In this document: positions 8,933 to 19,037 of the stretch, piece after piece | Layout: each line of letters starts with the position of its first letter | Numbering within the stretch: the first letter of the stretch is position 1 | Assembly (NCBI RefSeq): GCF_020595095.1 | Contig: NZ_JAJDOP010000002.1 | Span: 124,001 to 188,000, forward strand | Length of the DNA: 64,000 bases | Direction of reading: 5' to 3' | Source of the DNA: Microvirga rosea | Lineage (GTDB): Bacteria > Pseudomonadota > Alphaproteobacteria > Rhizobiales > Beijerinckiaceae | Notes under the pieces: model-generated | Told to the model about the DNA's origin: nothing | The model's input: only the letters and a program-made list of their open reading frames with translations | The model's database searches: none | Program-made: the position numbers and the translations under genes

Positions 8933-9706
8933 ATGGTAATGAACAAGAACATATGGACGAGCCTTGGAATGACGGTGTTGGCCCTGCCGCTCATGTACGG
9001 GGGTGCGGAGGCGCGGAAAGTTTCCTATGAAATCAATGGGAAACGCTACACCTACGAGTCGACGGACCCTCAACAGGTCGAGTCGGCTCGCAAGAGAATT
9101 GATGCCGCCAACGCGGCGGATGCAGCCAAGGCGAAGGCGGAAGCCGAGAAGGCATCCATGCCCGCAGTCTCGGTCTTCGGGTCTCAGGCACAGACCGAAG
9201 CCGCGAAGGCCAAGGCTCATCTCGACCAGATCTTGGCGGAACCGGACGCCGCCGACGCCGAGAAAAAACAAGGCTCCGCATCCTCTTCGAGACGAGAAGC
9301 GCGATCCCAGAAGCCTTCCGAGGAACAGGCCCGCGCCCCAGAGAAGGAACACGAGAAGCCCGAGAAACGCCGAACTGCCGCAAAAAGCGATGAGAAGCAG
9401 CCACCGGCTCAACCGGCGGCGATCACCACGACCCCGGCCGCCGAGGCCCCGACAGGGTCCAAGCCGAAGGTGAAGTCAGTGTCCTTCGACGTGGAATCCG
9501 GGATCAAGACCACCATCATGTCCGATGGGACCATCCAGGAAGAACCGTTCGACACCGCCATGCTCGAAAAGCTCGCCTCCGAACAGGACAGCTCCGGAAG
9601 CCTGACGGAATTCGTCAAACAGATCCGCAAGGTCTCTCTCCCCGAAGACACGACCGGCTCAACGACGAGAGCCGATGCCCTGAACGCTCCTGCGGCGCCG
9701 CACTAA
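8933..9706 (+). CDS. Exported Ala/Lys/Glu-rich protein of unknown function
   Basis: The 257-residue product has a short signal-like N-terminus (about residues 3-27, IWTSLGMTVLALPLMYGGAEA in part: TVLALPLMYGG) and then KVSYEINGKRYTYES. A long charged low-complexity middle, about residues 50-160, is rich in Ala, Lys and Glu and is probably coiled-coil or disordered. The C-terminal 70 residues look folded (SVSFDVESGIKTTIMSDGTI). I do not recognise a named domain. A second ATG two codons in (8939) could be the true start. It stands alone between divergent and convergent neighbours; periplasmic location is inferred from the N-terminus only. Confidence 0.7.
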   Translation: MVMNKNIWTSLGMTVLALPLMYGGAEARKVSYEINGKRYTYESTDPQQVESARKRIDAANAADAAKAKAEAEKASMPAVSVFGSQAQTEAAKAKAHLDQILAEPDAADAEKKQGSASSSRREARSQKPSEEQARAPEKEHEKPEKRRTAAKSDEKQPPAQPAAITTTPAAEAPTGSKPKVKSVSFDVESGIKTTIMSDGTIQEEPFDTAMLEKLASEQDSSGSLTEFVKQIRKVSLPEDTTGSTTRADALNAPAAPH

Positions 9707-9751
9707 AGCCAGCCTCGGGTTTGGAAGACGATGACCGGACAAGGCCCGAGC

Positions 9752-11230
9752 TCAAAGCTTGGGCCAGGGCCTCTGCTCGCCCCGCATTTGCTCCCACGCG
9801 TGGCTGAGACGGATCACGCCCAGGTCGTCGAAGCGTCGGCCGATGATCTGCAGGCCGATGGGAAGACCCGCTGCCGTGAAGCCGGCGTTCACGGAGGCTG
9901 CGGGTTGATCGGACATGTTGAAGGCGACCGTGTAGCCGATGTGCTCGAACGGCTCCTCCGGGTCGTGGACAGGCGAGGCCAGTTCCGCGTGGTACGCGAC
10001 AACCGGCGCCACCGGCGAGATCACGAAGTCGAAATCCTTTGTGGCGGCGACGGCGGCGTGACGCATCACCATCATCTGGTTCATGCCTGAATAGACTTGT
10101 GCGCCGCTCAGGGACTTTCCGCCTTCCGCCCAGGCCAGGATGTAAGGCAGGACGGAAGCGCGCTGCTTCTCATCCAACGCGCCGATGTCCATCCAGGCCC
10201 GCTGACGCCAGAAATCGTCGAGGCCATCCAGCATCTCACGGGTGATGAACGCGGGCACCTGCTCCACGACAGCCCCCGCGTCGGCAAGTGCTTTTGCGGC
10301 ATTTTCAATGCAGGCACGAACCTCCGGATCGAGGGCCATGCCCACGCCGGCGTCCATCATGAGGCCGATCCTGAGGCCCCTCACGTCCATCTCCAGATCG
10401 AGCCACGGGAACTCCTGGAAGGGAAGGCTCATGGTGTCCCGCACATCGGGGCGGACGAGGCTTCTCATCATCAGGGCAGCGTCGCGTACCGTGCGCGTCA
10501 TGGGCCCGGCGACGCGGCCGTAATAAGGTGGGTCGATCGGAATTCGACCGAAGCTGGGCTTCAATCCGAAAACACCGCACCACCCTGCCGGCAGGCGGAT
10601 CGACCCGCCGATGTCCGTGCCGATGTGAAAGGGGCCGTAGCCGGCCGCCGCGGCAGCACCGGCGCCCGCCGAACTCCCGCCGGGATTCTTGGTGAGATCC
10701 CACGGATTGCGGGCAAGGGGATGGAAGCTCGAGAGCCCCGAGGAGAGCATCCCGTAATCCGGCATCGTCGTCTTGGCGAGAATAACGACGCCATCTTCGC
10801 GCAGCCGCGCCGCCGGAGGCGCATCTTCGCTGGCGGGGACAAGTTCTCTCGCGGCCGTCCCGAGGGGCACCGGTGTCCCCCGCGTGGCGATGTTCTCCTT
10901 GATCGTGCCGGGAACGCCATCCAAGGGAAGCGCCACCCCACGCATCCAGCGATCTTCCGAAGCCTTCGCGTCCCATCTCGCACTCTCGGGATCGAAGGCG
11001 TACAGGGCCTGAAGCTTGGGCTCGTAAGCCTCGATCCGTGCGATCACGGCCTCGACGACGTCGATGGGAGAAAGCTCCTTGTCGGCAAAAGCGGCGAGCA
11101 TCTCGGTCGCGGTCCAATCCGCAGGATCCGCTGACCGTCCTGAAGATGCAGGATGTGAAATCGATGACGCGCTCAACTGTCCGTTCTCCCCGATCCGTTC
11201 CGGATTCGTCAAAGACGCATGCTGCGTCAT
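9752..11230 (-). CDS. Amidase (amidase signature family)
   Basis: Hydrolase of carboxamides in the Ser-cisSer-Lys class. The glycine/serine-rich signature is present (NPGGSSAGAGAAAAAGYG, then DIGGSIRLPAGWCGVFGLKP), giving the nucleophile and cis-serine, and the Lys lies in GVPGTIKENI. Start ATG 11230 is preceded by GGGAGG; the frame itself stays open up to 11335, which would run through the upstream region. The resulting 492 residues fit the family. A TetR regulator is encoded 59 bases upstream on the same strand, so both may be one transcript. Specific substrate (aryl or aliphatic amide, or carbamoyl compounds) cannot be assigned. Confidence 0.9.
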   Translation of the reverse strand: MTQHASLTNPERIGENGQLSASSISHPASSGRSADPADWTATEMLAAFADKELSPIDVVEAVIARIEAYEPKLQALYAFDPESARWDAKASEDRWMRGVALPLDGVPGTIKENIATRGTPVPLGTAARELVPASEDAPPAARLREDGVVILAKTTMPDYGMLSSGLSSFHPLARNPWDLTKNPGGSSAGAGAAAAAGYGPFHIGTDIGGSIRLPAGWCGVFGLKPSFGRIPIDPPYYGRVAGPMTRTVRDAALMMRSLVRPDVRDTMSLPFQEFPWLDLEMDVRGLRIGLMMDAGVGMALDPEVRACIENAAKALADAGAVVEQVPAFITREMLDGLDDFWRQRAWMDIGALDEKQRASVLPYILAWAEGGKSLSGAQVYSGMNQMMVMRHAAVAATKDFDFVISPVAPVVAYHAELASPVHDPEEPFEHIGYTVAFNMSDQPAASVNAGFTAAGLPIGLQIIGRRFDDLGVIRLSHAWEQMRGEQRPWPKL

Positions 11231-11289
11231 CGCCTCCCGGGCGTAAACCGGTTTCGGCACGATTGAGGGAACCGGTCGGCGCAGGACAG

Positions 11290-11949
11290 CTATGCGGTAG
11301 AAGATGGGGATGTACGGCCCAGAGAAAATCCACAAATCAAGCCCACGGCCTTTCGAGCAAGCCTCCGCAATTCCGCCCGCGCCGTCCCCATGCGAGCCCT
11401 GATTGCAATCGTGTGGAGCGTGGACGATGCCACCATCGCCAACGTCTCGATATCCGCATCGGGCGACAATTCTCCCGCCACCTGGGCGGCCCGCATCCGG
11501 TCTTCAAAAGCCTTGTCGAGAATTCGAAGACCGCCCGAGAAGGCGGCCCGGATCTCGGGATGCAGGACCGCTTCGGTCGTGGCGGTACCGATGGCGAAAC
11601 AGCCCCGTGCAGGTCCCTCCCCGGAAAAATAGAGGGACAGGGACCCGTCATAGACACTCATGAGTTCCTCGCGCAGGGGACGTTTGCCCGCAAGGGCCTC
11701 CCGCATCGCCTCGAAGCCCTGGCTCCAATAATGCGCCAGCGCCTTCACATAAAGATCGTGCTTGTCACCGAAGGCCGCGTAGAGGCTCGGACGGTTCATG
11801 CCCGTGGCGCTTGCGATGTCGTCGAGCGAGGTGCCCGAATACCCGGCGCTCCAGAAGGCCTCCATCGCTCGGTGAAGCGCAGTCTCCGGATCGTATGCCC
11901 GGGGCCTGCCGCGCCTCTTGCGCTCAGCATCCTGCCTTTTTTGTACCAT
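11290..11949 (-). CDS. TetR/AcrR-family transcriptional regulator
   Basis: DNA-binding repressor of about 219 residues. The N-terminal helix-turn-helix is clear (TALHRAMEAFWSAGYSGTSL then DDIASATGMNRPSLYAAFGD). The C-terminal ligand domain has GCFAIGTATTEAVLHP, the pattern of the group that responds to electrophiles or small aromatics. The frame extends to 12030, but this would overlap the divergent GST; ATG 11949 or 11973 is more realistic. It is divergent from the GST and followed by the amidase, so it most likely controls both through the operator at 11981-11998. The inducer is unknown. Confidence 0.9.
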   Translation of the reverse strand: MVQKRQDAERKRRGRPRAYDPETALHRAMEAFWSAGYSGTSLDDIASATGMNRPSLYAAFGDKHDLYVKALAHYWSQGFEAMREALAGKRPLREELMSVYDGSLSLYFSGEGPARGCFAIGTATTEAVLHPEIRAAFSGGLRILDKAFEDRMRAAQVAGELSPDADIETLAMVASSTLHTIAIRARMGTARAELRRLARKAVGLICGFSLGRTSPSSTA

Positions 11950-11964
11950 TTCGAAAGAAATTCC

Positions 11965-11998
11965 TTGACGCATCAACTTGTCGCAATAATTTATGCGA
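11965..11998 (+). promoter_or_regulatory. Candidate promoter and TetR operator in the TetR/GST divergent region
   Basis: A near-consensus -35 TTGACG (11965-11970) is followed after 16 bases by TAATTT (11987-11992), facing the GST gene. The -10 is embedded in the imperfect palindrome TCGCAATAATTTATGCGA (11981-11998), with perfect outer arms TCGCA/TGCGA. The position between divergent regulator and target is that expected for a TetR-family operator. Confidence 0.5.
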
Positions 11999-12028
11999 AC
12001 CAGTAAATAATTCAACGGAAGAGCCGCC

Positions 12029-12664
12029 ATGGATCTTTATTTCTCGCCCCTCGCCTGCTCGATGGCATCCCGCATCGCACTCTATGAAGCCGGTGCGCCG
12101 GCACGGTTCCGCGAGGTGGATTCCTTGAGCAAGTTCACCCTCGACGGGGAAGACTACATGACCGTCAATCCGCTCGGCCTGGTTCCCGCCATCAGAACCG
12201 ACGATGGAGAGGTTCTCACGGAGAATGCCGCGATCCTTCAGTACATCGCCGACCGCTTTCCGGACGCCGGATTGGCCCCGAGAGACGGCATGGCCCGTTC
12301 ACGCCTCCATCAGTGGCTTTGCTTTATCGGGACCGAAATTCACAAGGCGCTCTTCGTGCCGCTCTTCGACCGGAACATGCCGGAAGACGTGAAGACACAG
12401 ACTCTGCTCAAGGGCGACACCCGCCTCGCCTATCTGAACGATCACTTGGCCGGACGCGAATTTCTTCTCGACGATTTCAGTGTCGCGGATGCCTATCTGG
12501 TGACGGTGCTGAACTGGAAGATTGCCACGCCCGTCGACCTGGAAAAATGGCCGGCTGTTCAGGACTACTACAGCCGCTTGACGAAACGGCCCAGCATCGC
12601 TCGCGCTCTAAAGGAGGAAGCTGCCCTTTATGCGCTTGAACAGGCTCGCCACAAGGCGGCTTGA
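12029..12664 (+). CDS. Glutathione S-transferase (beta-class-like)
   Basis: Cytosolic GST of 211 residues. The N-terminal thioredoxin-like domain begins MDLYFSPLACSMASRIAL; Cys10 is the likely active-site residue in beta-class enzymes. The cis-Pro lies in GLVPAI, and the GSH-binding ENAAILQYIAD segment follows. The helical C-terminal domain has FSVADAYLVTVLNW. It is divergent from the TetR gene and probably controlled by it, pointing to detoxification or modification of an electrophile. The ATG at 12029 follows GGAAGAGCC. Confidence 0.92.
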   Translation: MDLYFSPLACSMASRIALYEAGAPARFREVDSLSKFTLDGEDYMTVNPLGLVPAIRTDDGEVLTENAAILQYIADRFPDAGLAPRDGMARSRLHQWLCFIGTEIHKALFVPLFDRNMPEDVKTQTLLKGDTRLAYLNDHLAGREFLLDDFSVADAYLVTVLNWKIATPVDLEKWPAVQDYYSRLTKRPSIARALKEEAALYALEQARHKAA

Positions 12665-12705
12665 AATCGGAATGCCGGCCCGCTCGCTTGCCTTGCGCCG
12701 GCTCC

Positions 12706-13902
<1,197 letters not shown>

Positions 13903-13963
13903 TCAGCGTCCGATCGGAGAAAAATGGCCTGACGGGTGCCCTCGCGCCAATGGACAAAACCCG

Positions 13964-13991
13964 CATTGGATAGGACAATTCGAACATTGGA
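13964..13991 (+). promoter_or_regulatory. Direct repeat in the pobA/AraC divergent region (candidate activator sites)
   Basis: CATTGGA occurs at 13964-13970 and again at 13985-13991, 21 bases apart. A related CCAATGGAC lies just upstream (13947-13955). Two direct half-sites about two helical turns apart are the typical AraC-family arrangement. They lie about 90 bases upstream of pobA and 20 upstream of the regulator start. Confidence 0.4.
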
Positions 13992-14009
13992 CCGGCAAAC
14001 TGGGGTTCT

Positions 14010-14891
14010 ATGAGCACGATCCCGACCTATGCGCTGTATGGCGAGTATAAAGGCGATACGAGCGCTGACTGGATCCATGGCGAGACAATTCAATTCCGCA
14101 GTCGCTTGCACAATTTTGTGATCGAGCCGCATCGCCACGAGCGCCTCTTTCAAATCCTTCATCTGACGAACGGGCATGCAGAGTTCATCCATGACGGCCA
14201 GCCGAAGGCCCTGCAGGCCCCGTGCATCGTCACCCTTCCGTCCATGGTCGTCCATGGCTACCGGTTCACGTCGGACGTGGAAGGAATGGTCCTCACCTTG
14301 TTCGAGGATCGTCTGAAATCGATCCTCGCGGCGGAGCCTGACGCCTTGGAGACGTTCCGGTCCGTCCAGGTCGTCTCGCTGGCGCACCAGCCGGAGGCAG
14401 CCAATGCGCTGACGCATCACATTGCGGCAATCGGCGGAGAGTTGAGGGATCGTGCCTCCGGCCGCCAGACTGCCATCGAGGCTCATCTGGCGCTATCTCT
14501 TGTGTTTCTTCACCGGACCCACATATCCGGCCACAGCGTGCCGCGTGATGCCAACGACCGAGCCCTCCAGCATGTCATGCGTTTCCGTCACCTGGTCGAG
14601 CAGGACTTCCGCAGCCACAGACCCGTGTCGTTTTATGCGCAGCGCCTCGGACTGACGTCGACCCATCTCAACCGTCTTTGCCGCGACCATCTGGGCGAAA
14701 CGGCGCTTGGGATCATCCATCAGCGTATCGTTCTCGAAGCAAGGCGCTATCTGACATTCACATCCTTGAGCGCAAAGGAGGTGGCCCTTGCCCTTGCGTT
14801 CGAGGACCCGGCGTACTTCACGCGCTTCTTCAAGCGCCGGACCGGGCTGACGCCCCTGGAATTTCGCGCGACGCGCCAGCACGCGCCATGA
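14010..14891 (+). CDS. AraC-family regulator, probable pobA activator (PobR type)
   Basis: The 293 residues hold an N-terminal cupin-like effector domain with IEPHRHERLFQILHLTNGHA and ALQAPCIVTLPSMVVHGYRF, and a C-terminal double helix-turn-helix (about residues 190-290: QRLGLTSTHLNRLCRDHLGE and SLSAKEVALALAFEDPAYFT, then FFKRRTGLTPLEFR). This layout and the divergent position next to pobA match AraC-type PobR regulators, which activate pobA in the presence of 4-hydroxybenzoate. The alternative, an IclR-type PobR, is excluded by the domain structure. The ligand is inferred from context. Confidence 0.88.
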   Translation: MSTIPTYALYGEYKGDTSADWIHGETIQFRSRLHNFVIEPHRHERLFQILHLTNGHAEFIHDGQPKALQAPCIVTLPSMVVHGYRFTSDVEGMVLTLFEDRLKSILAAEPDALETFRSVQVVSLAHQPEAANALTHHIAAIGGELRDRASGRQTAIEAHLALSLVFLHRTHISGHSVPRDANDRALQHVMRFRHLVEQDFRSHRPVSFYAQRLGLTSTHLNRLCRDHLGETALGIIHQRIVLEARRYLTFTSLSAKEVALALAFEDPAYFTRFFKRRTGLTPLEFRATRQHAP

Positions 14892-14933
14892 ACCTCTCCT
14901 CGTTCTTCGCGTTGCATCGAAAAGGAGCGATCG

Positions 14934-15098
14934 ATGGCAGGTAAGCGTAAAAATCCCGGCGATGAGGACGTTCCAGGCACGAAGCAGACGGCCGACAACA
15001 TTTGTCCTCGCTGCGGCGGCAAAGGAAAACTGGACGGTGAGGTATGCCCGTCCTGCCAGGGAAGCGGCACCGTCGTGGCCATCGTCGGCGACGCCTGA
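14934..15098 (+). CDS. 54-residue Cys-rich small protein (zinc-binding, DnaJ-type CxxCxGxG motifs)
   Basis: An ATG at 14934 behind AAAAGGAGCGATCG opens a 54-codon frame ending in TGA at 15096-15098. The product has two CxxC pairs in glycine contexts (CPRCGGKGKLDGEVCPSCQG), the same arrangement as the DnaJ zinc-centre repeats, so it probably binds one Zn ion. The N-terminus is basic and polar, with no signal peptide. It follows the AraC gene by 42 bases and converges on pcaB, whose stop lies 4 bases away. Too short for many gene callers. Function unknown; possibly a chaperone-like or regulatory zinc protein. Confidence 0.7.
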   Translation: MAGKRKNPGDEDVPGTKQTADNICPRCGGKGKLDGEVCPSCQGSGTVVAIVGDA

Positions 15099-15102
15099 GC
15101 GC

Positions 15103-16164
15103 TCAAGGGCGCGACGGCGAAAAGTTCATGCCTTCGGCCAACGCTTGGGCCTTGGACAGAGCAGCTCCTAAAGTGACCACCATCTGCGGGAGAACGATCC
15201 ATTCCAGGGTCCATGCGGCACCGGACCGCTCGTTCTCATGGATCATCGCCTGATGCAGGATCCCGAGCATTCCTGCGTTGAAGCGGGCAAGAGCGATAAG
15301 CACCTCCGCCTGAACCGGGTTCGACTTGTGCGCCATGGCGGAAGATCCTCCTCCCGACGGCAGCGAAACCTCGGCAAGTTCATTTTGGGCCATCAGGACA
15401 AGGTCTTGGCCGAATTTCCCGAGAATGCCCGACACCAGCGATAGCCAAGACGCAAATTCGCCAATCCTGTCCCGTTGCGAATGCCAGGAGGCTGCGCACG
15501 TGAGATCGAGCCGTCTGGCCATGGCCGCGGCCACCGCGTCGCCGTGGCCCTTGAGCTCGGCCCTCGTTCCGATCGGCCCGCCCAGCTGGATCACCAGGAG
15601 GTGTGGAAGCAGCTCGTCCAGAGCCTCGGCCTGACGCTGCAAGGGCCGAAGCCAGGTGTCGATTTTATCGGCGGTCTCGAAGGGCAAGGCGCGCTGCATT
15701 CGCGTATGCGCCATAAGCGACACCCGCCCCTCCCGATCCTTGAGATCGCGGAGCGCATCGATCACACCCTTGAGCCGGCCAGCGAAGATTTCGACGGCTT
15801 GCTTCAAGCGGAGGATCAAGGCGGTATCGAGGATATCCTGGCTGGTCGCGCCAAGGTGGACGGCCTGATCGTGCGGCTTTTCGACAGCACGGCGCAGCTG
15901 CTTCACCAGTTCGGGCACCACCACGCCGTCCCGCGCCAGCCCCTTCGCCAACCCCTGCCAGTCCGGCGCGAAGCCATGGCATGCCTCGGTGACGCGGCTT
16001 GCCGCCGCCTCACTGATGAGGCCGACCTCAGCCTGCGCCTGTGCGAGGGCAGCTTCCGTTTTCAGTATCGCGGCAAGCTCCGCATCGTTCGAGAAAAGCG
16101 TGCCGATCTCATCATCTCCGACGAGGGTCTGCAGGATAGGAAACGGAAGCGGAGAGGCTGTCAT
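15103..16164 (-). CDS. pcaB: 3-carboxy-cis,cis-muconate cycloisomerase
   Basis: Protocatechuate branch enzyme converting 3-carboxymuconate to 4-carboxymuconolactone. It belongs to the fumarase/aspartase superfamily; the signature GGGSSAMAHKSNPVQAEV is near residue 270 and the conserved VHLGATSQDILDTALIL segment lies at about residues 103-119. The 353-residue size fits the short alphaproteobacterial PcaB forms. It is the last gene of the long pca array, ten bases after pcaF. The small Cys-rich gene on the opposite strand ends just beyond its stop. Confidence 0.94.
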   Translation of the reverse strand: MTASPLPFPILQTLVGDDEIGTLFSNDAELAAILKTEAALAQAQAEVGLISEAAASRVTEACHGFAPDWQGLAKGLARDGVVVPELVKQLRRAVEKPHDQAVHLGATSQDILDTALILRLKQAVEIFAGRLKGVIDALRDLKDREGRVSLMAHTRMQRALPFETADKIDTWLRPLQRQAEALDELLPHLLVIQLGGPIGTRAELKGHGDAVAAAMARRLDLTCAASWHSQRDRIGEFASWLSLVSGILGKFGQDLVLMAQNELAEVSLPSGGGSSAMAHKSNPVQAEVLIALARFNAGMLGILHQAMIHENERSGAAWTLEWIVLPQMVVTLGAALSKAQALAEGMNFSPSRP

Positions 16165-16173
16165 CGTCTGAAC

Positions 16174-17379
16174 CTAGACTGCCTCCAGTGCGACCGAGAT
16201 TCCCTGGCCGACGCCGATGCACATGGTGGCAAGGGCCCGCTTCTTGCCGGTCAGCTTCAGCTCCAGCGCAGCGGTCCCGGCAATCCGGGCGCCGGACATT
16301 CCGAGCGGATGTCCAAGCGCGATCGCTCCTCCGTTCGGGTTCACGTGCTCGGCATCCTCCGGAACGCCGAGTTCGCGCAACACGGCGATCCCTTGGCTGG
16401 CAAAAGCCTCGTTCAGCTCGACGACATCGAAATCTTGAGGCGTCAGCCCGAGACGTGCGCAAAGCTTCTTCGTGGCGGGAGCAGGCCCGATCCCCATGAT
16501 CCGTGGCGGCACACCTGCCGTTGCGCCGCCGACGACACGGGCGATAGGCTCAAGGCCATACTTGCGCACAGCCGCTTCCGACGCGACGATCAACGCAGCA
16601 GCCCCGTCGTTCACGCCCGAAGCATTGCCGGCCGTGACCGTGCCGTTGCGACGGAATGGGGTGGAAAGCTTCGCGAGCGCCTCGAGGGTGGTGTCCCCGC
16701 GCGGGTGCTCGTCCCGACCGACGAGGATCGGATCGCCTTTCCGCTGCGGAATCGACACCGGCACGATCTCCTTGTCGAGGCGTCCGTTGGCCTGGGCTGC
16801 GGCCGCCTTCTTTTGCGACCGGACGGCGAAAGCGTCTTGGTCCTCGCGCGACACGCGGAAGTCTTCCGCGACGTTCTCCCCGGTCTCGGGCATCGAGTCG
16901 ATGCCGTATTGCTCCTTCATGAGAGGGTTGATGAAGCGCCAACCGATGGTGGTGTCATGGACTTCGTTGGAGCGGGAAAACGCAGCCTCGGCCTTGGGCA
17001 TGACAAACGGGGCCCGCGACATGGACTCGACTCCTCCGGCGATCATCAGCTCGGCTTCTCCGGCTCTGATGGCGCGGGCCGCGGCGATCACCGCATCCAT
17101 GCCCGACCCGCAGAGCCGGTTGATGGTCGTGCCCGATACAGCGGTCGGAAGTCCGGCCAGCAGCAGGGCCATGCGGGCCACGTTGCGGTTGTCCTCCCCC
17201 GCCTGATTGGCACAGCCGTAGATCACGTCATCGACAGCCTCGAAATCCACTGCTGGAAATCGCTCGATCAGAGCTCTCAACGGAACAGCGGCGAGGTCGT
17301 CCGTCCGCACGGACGACAGAGAGCCGCCGTAGCGGCCGATGGGTGTCCTCACATAGGCGCAGATGAAGGCCTCGGGCAT
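16174..17379 (-). CDS. pcaF: 3-oxoadipyl-CoA thiolase
   Basis: Final step of the beta-ketoadipate pathway: thiolytic cleavage of 3-oxoadipyl-CoA to succinyl-CoA and acetyl-CoA. The 401 residues are typical. The acylated Cys is C90 ([12 protein letters not shown]), the catalytic His lies in [14 protein letters not shown] and the second Cys in [10 protein letters not shown]. The alternative, a generic acetyl-CoA acetyltransferase, is made unlikely by the position between pcaB and pcaJ. Only 3 bases separate it from pcaJ upstream. Confidence 0.94.
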   Translation of the reverse strand: MPEAFICAYVRTPIGRYGGSLSSVRTDDLAAVPLRALIERFPAVDFEAVDDVIYGCANQAGEDNRNVARMALLLAGLPTAVSGTTINRLCGSGMDAVIAAARAIRAGEAELMIAGGVESMSRAPFVMPKAEAAFSRSNEVHDTTIGWRFINPLMKEQYGIDSMPETGENVAEDFRVSREDQDAFAVRSQKKAAAAQANGRLDKEIVPVSIPQRKGDPILVGRDEHPRGDTTLEALAKLSTPFRRNGTVTAGNASGVNDGAAALIVASEAAVRKYGLEPIARVVGGATAGVPPRIMGIGPAPATKKLCARLGLTPQDFDVVELNEAFASQGIAVLRELGVPEDAEHVNPNGGAIALGHPLGMSGARIAGTAALELKLTGKKRALATMCIGVGQGISVALEAV

Positions 17380-17382
17380 TTC

Positions 17383-18168
17383 TCACACTCCTCTTTTGCC
17401 GCCGTGGGCCTGCTCGGTCCGAGCCTGGAGATCCCGCAGGGTCGTCAATTCCAGCTCCGTGGGCGCAGGCGTCTCGTCCATATCCTGGGCAAAGCGCACC
17501 TTCCAGCCGCAGGTTTCCTGCACCTGCTCGCGGGTCACGCCGGGATGAAGCGAAACGACCGTGAACTCCTTCGTCTCCGGATCGGGCTTCCAAAGAGCCA
17601 GGTCGGTGATGAGCAGCGTTGGCCCCTTGGTGTCGATTCCAAGGCGCTTGCGATGATCACCGCCTTCTCCATGGCCGAAGGACGTGTAGAAGTCGATTTT
17701 TTCCACCATGCCACGGGTCGCCTGCTTCATGGTGATGAACACTTCCTTGCAAGAAGTGGCGATCTCAGGGGCGCCCCCGCCGCCCGGCAAACGGACCTTC
17801 GGATGATGATAGTCGCCGATCACGGTGGTGTTGATGTTACCGAAGCGGTCGAGCTGCGCCGCGCCGAGGAAGCCGATCGAGATGCGCCCGCCTTGCAGCC
17901 AATAGCGAAACATCTCCGGTACGGACACGGTGGTGAGGGCGGTCTCGCACAGTTCGCCGTCTCCGATGGAAAGAGGCAGCACCTCCGGCGCCGTCCCGAT
18001 CGTTCCGCTTTCATAGATCAGGGTGATGTCGGGAGCATGCGTCAGCCGCGCCACGTTGCAGGCAGCGGAGGGCGCACCGATGCCCACGAAGCAAACGTCA
18101 TCGTTGGACAGGGCACGCGAGGCCGCAATCGTCATCATCTCATTGGGGGTGAAATCCCGCATGGCCAT
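17383..18168 (-). CDS. pcaJ: 3-oxoadipate CoA-transferase, beta subunit
   Basis: With PcaI it transfers CoA from succinyl-CoA to 3-oxoadipate. The 261 residues include the catalytic-glutamate motif YESGTIG (E53) typical of the family I CoA-transferase B subunit. The size is that of the longer alphaproteobacterial form. ATG at 18168; the previous gene, pcaI, ends 4 bases upstream. The two subunits are therefore translated together. Confidence 0.93.
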   Translation of the reverse strand: MAMRDFTPNEMMTIAASRALSNDDVCFVGIGAPSAACNVARLTHAPDITLIYESGTIGTAPEVLPLSIGDGELCETALTTVSVPEMFRYWLQGGRISIGFLGAAQLDRFGNINTTVIGDYHHPKVRLPGGGGAPEIATSCKEVFITMKQATRGMVEKIDFYTSFGHGEGGDHRKRLGIDTKGPTLLITDLALWKPDPETKEFTVVSLHPGVTREQVQETCGWKVRFAQDMDETPAPTELELTTLRDLQARTEQAHGGKRGV

Positions 18169-18172
18169 TCTC

Positions 18173-19018
18173 TCAAAGCCCCTTCACACGAGCGGCGAAC
18201 ACGTCCGGCCCGACATCCAGCACGTTCTTTTGCATCCATTGCGTGAAAAGATCGCGGTCTGCGGAAATTTTGTCCCATTCCAGATAGGACGCGTTGTCCC
18301 GGCTGTAATATCCATGGGTGTAGGACGGGTGCGCACCACCGGGCACTTCCACCACGGCCGTCACGGTCCAGTGCGGGAGGACGCAGAGATTGGGATGCAG
18401 ATCGTCGAAATCCTCGACGATCTCCTCAACCGTCACGATGGCGCGCTTTGCGGCGAGCACCGCTTCCTTCTGCACGCCGACAATTCCCTCGATCAGGATA
18501 TCGCCCCGTCGGCTCGCCCTTTGCGCATGGATGAAGGTGACATCGGGACGATGGGCCGGCACCGCCGCCAATTCCTCCCCGGTAAAGGGACAGACGACGT
18601 TTTTGATGGCCGGGTTCACGTCCTTCAAGCCGGCACCGCGATAGCCGCGGAAGACGGCGCAAGGCAATCCCGCCGCGCCGGCTTCATAGGCATTGGCCAT
18701 CGCCGCATGGCTATGCTCGACGGTCTCGATGGCGCGGGGCCATTTGTTTTCGATCGCGTCCCGCATGCGACGCAGGAGGCCGACGCCCGGATTGCCCGCA
18801 TAGGAAAACACGACCTTTCTGGCGAGCCCCATGCCGATGAGCTGATCGTAGATGATGTCCGGCGTCATGCGGATCAGCGTCAGGTCCTTGATGCCTTGAC
18901 GAATGACCTCGTGAGCGGCCGCATGGGGAATGAGGTGCGTGAACCCTTCGAAGGCAACGGTATCTCCGTCCCGCAGATTCTCGGCAACCGCCTCCTTCAG
19001 GCTTTGAAACTTGGCCAT
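18173..19018 (-). CDS. pcaI: 3-oxoadipate CoA-transferase, alpha subunit
   Basis: Partner of PcaJ. From ATG 19018 there are 281 residues starting MAKFQSLKEAVAENLRDGDT, with GFTHLIPHAAAHEVIRQG and the A-subunit GNPGVGLLRRMRDAIE segment. The frame extends to 19063, which would overlap the end of pcaG; the internal ATG is preferred, though its ribosome site is weak (GAAAG), as expected for a coupled gene. The longer alpha-subunit form is typical of this CoA-transferase branch. Pathway role follows from position. Confidence 0.92.
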   Translation of the reverse strand: MAKFQSLKEAVAENLRDGDTVAFEGFTHLIPHAAAHEVIRQGIKDLTLIRMTPDIIYDQLIGMGLARKVVFSYAGNPGVGLLRRMRDAIENKWPRAIETVEHSHAAMANAYEAGAAGLPCAVFRGYRGAGLKDVNPAIKNVVCPFTGEELAAVPAHRPDVTFIHAQRASRRGDILIEGIVGVQKEAVLAAKRAIVTVEEIVEDFDDLHPNLCVLPHWTVTAVVEVPGGAHPSYTHGYYSRDNASYLEWDKISADRDLFTQWMQKNVLDVGPDVFAARVKGL

Positions 19019-19037
19019 GATACGCTTTCGATAAAAA

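Noticed and set aside
15475..18246. A 923-codon plus-strand frame
   Set aside because: It lies entirely antisense to pcaB, pcaF and pcaJ, which have clear catalytic motifs and coupled starts. Its product has the Arg/Gly/Asp/His-rich composition typical of reverse frames in GC-rich genomes.
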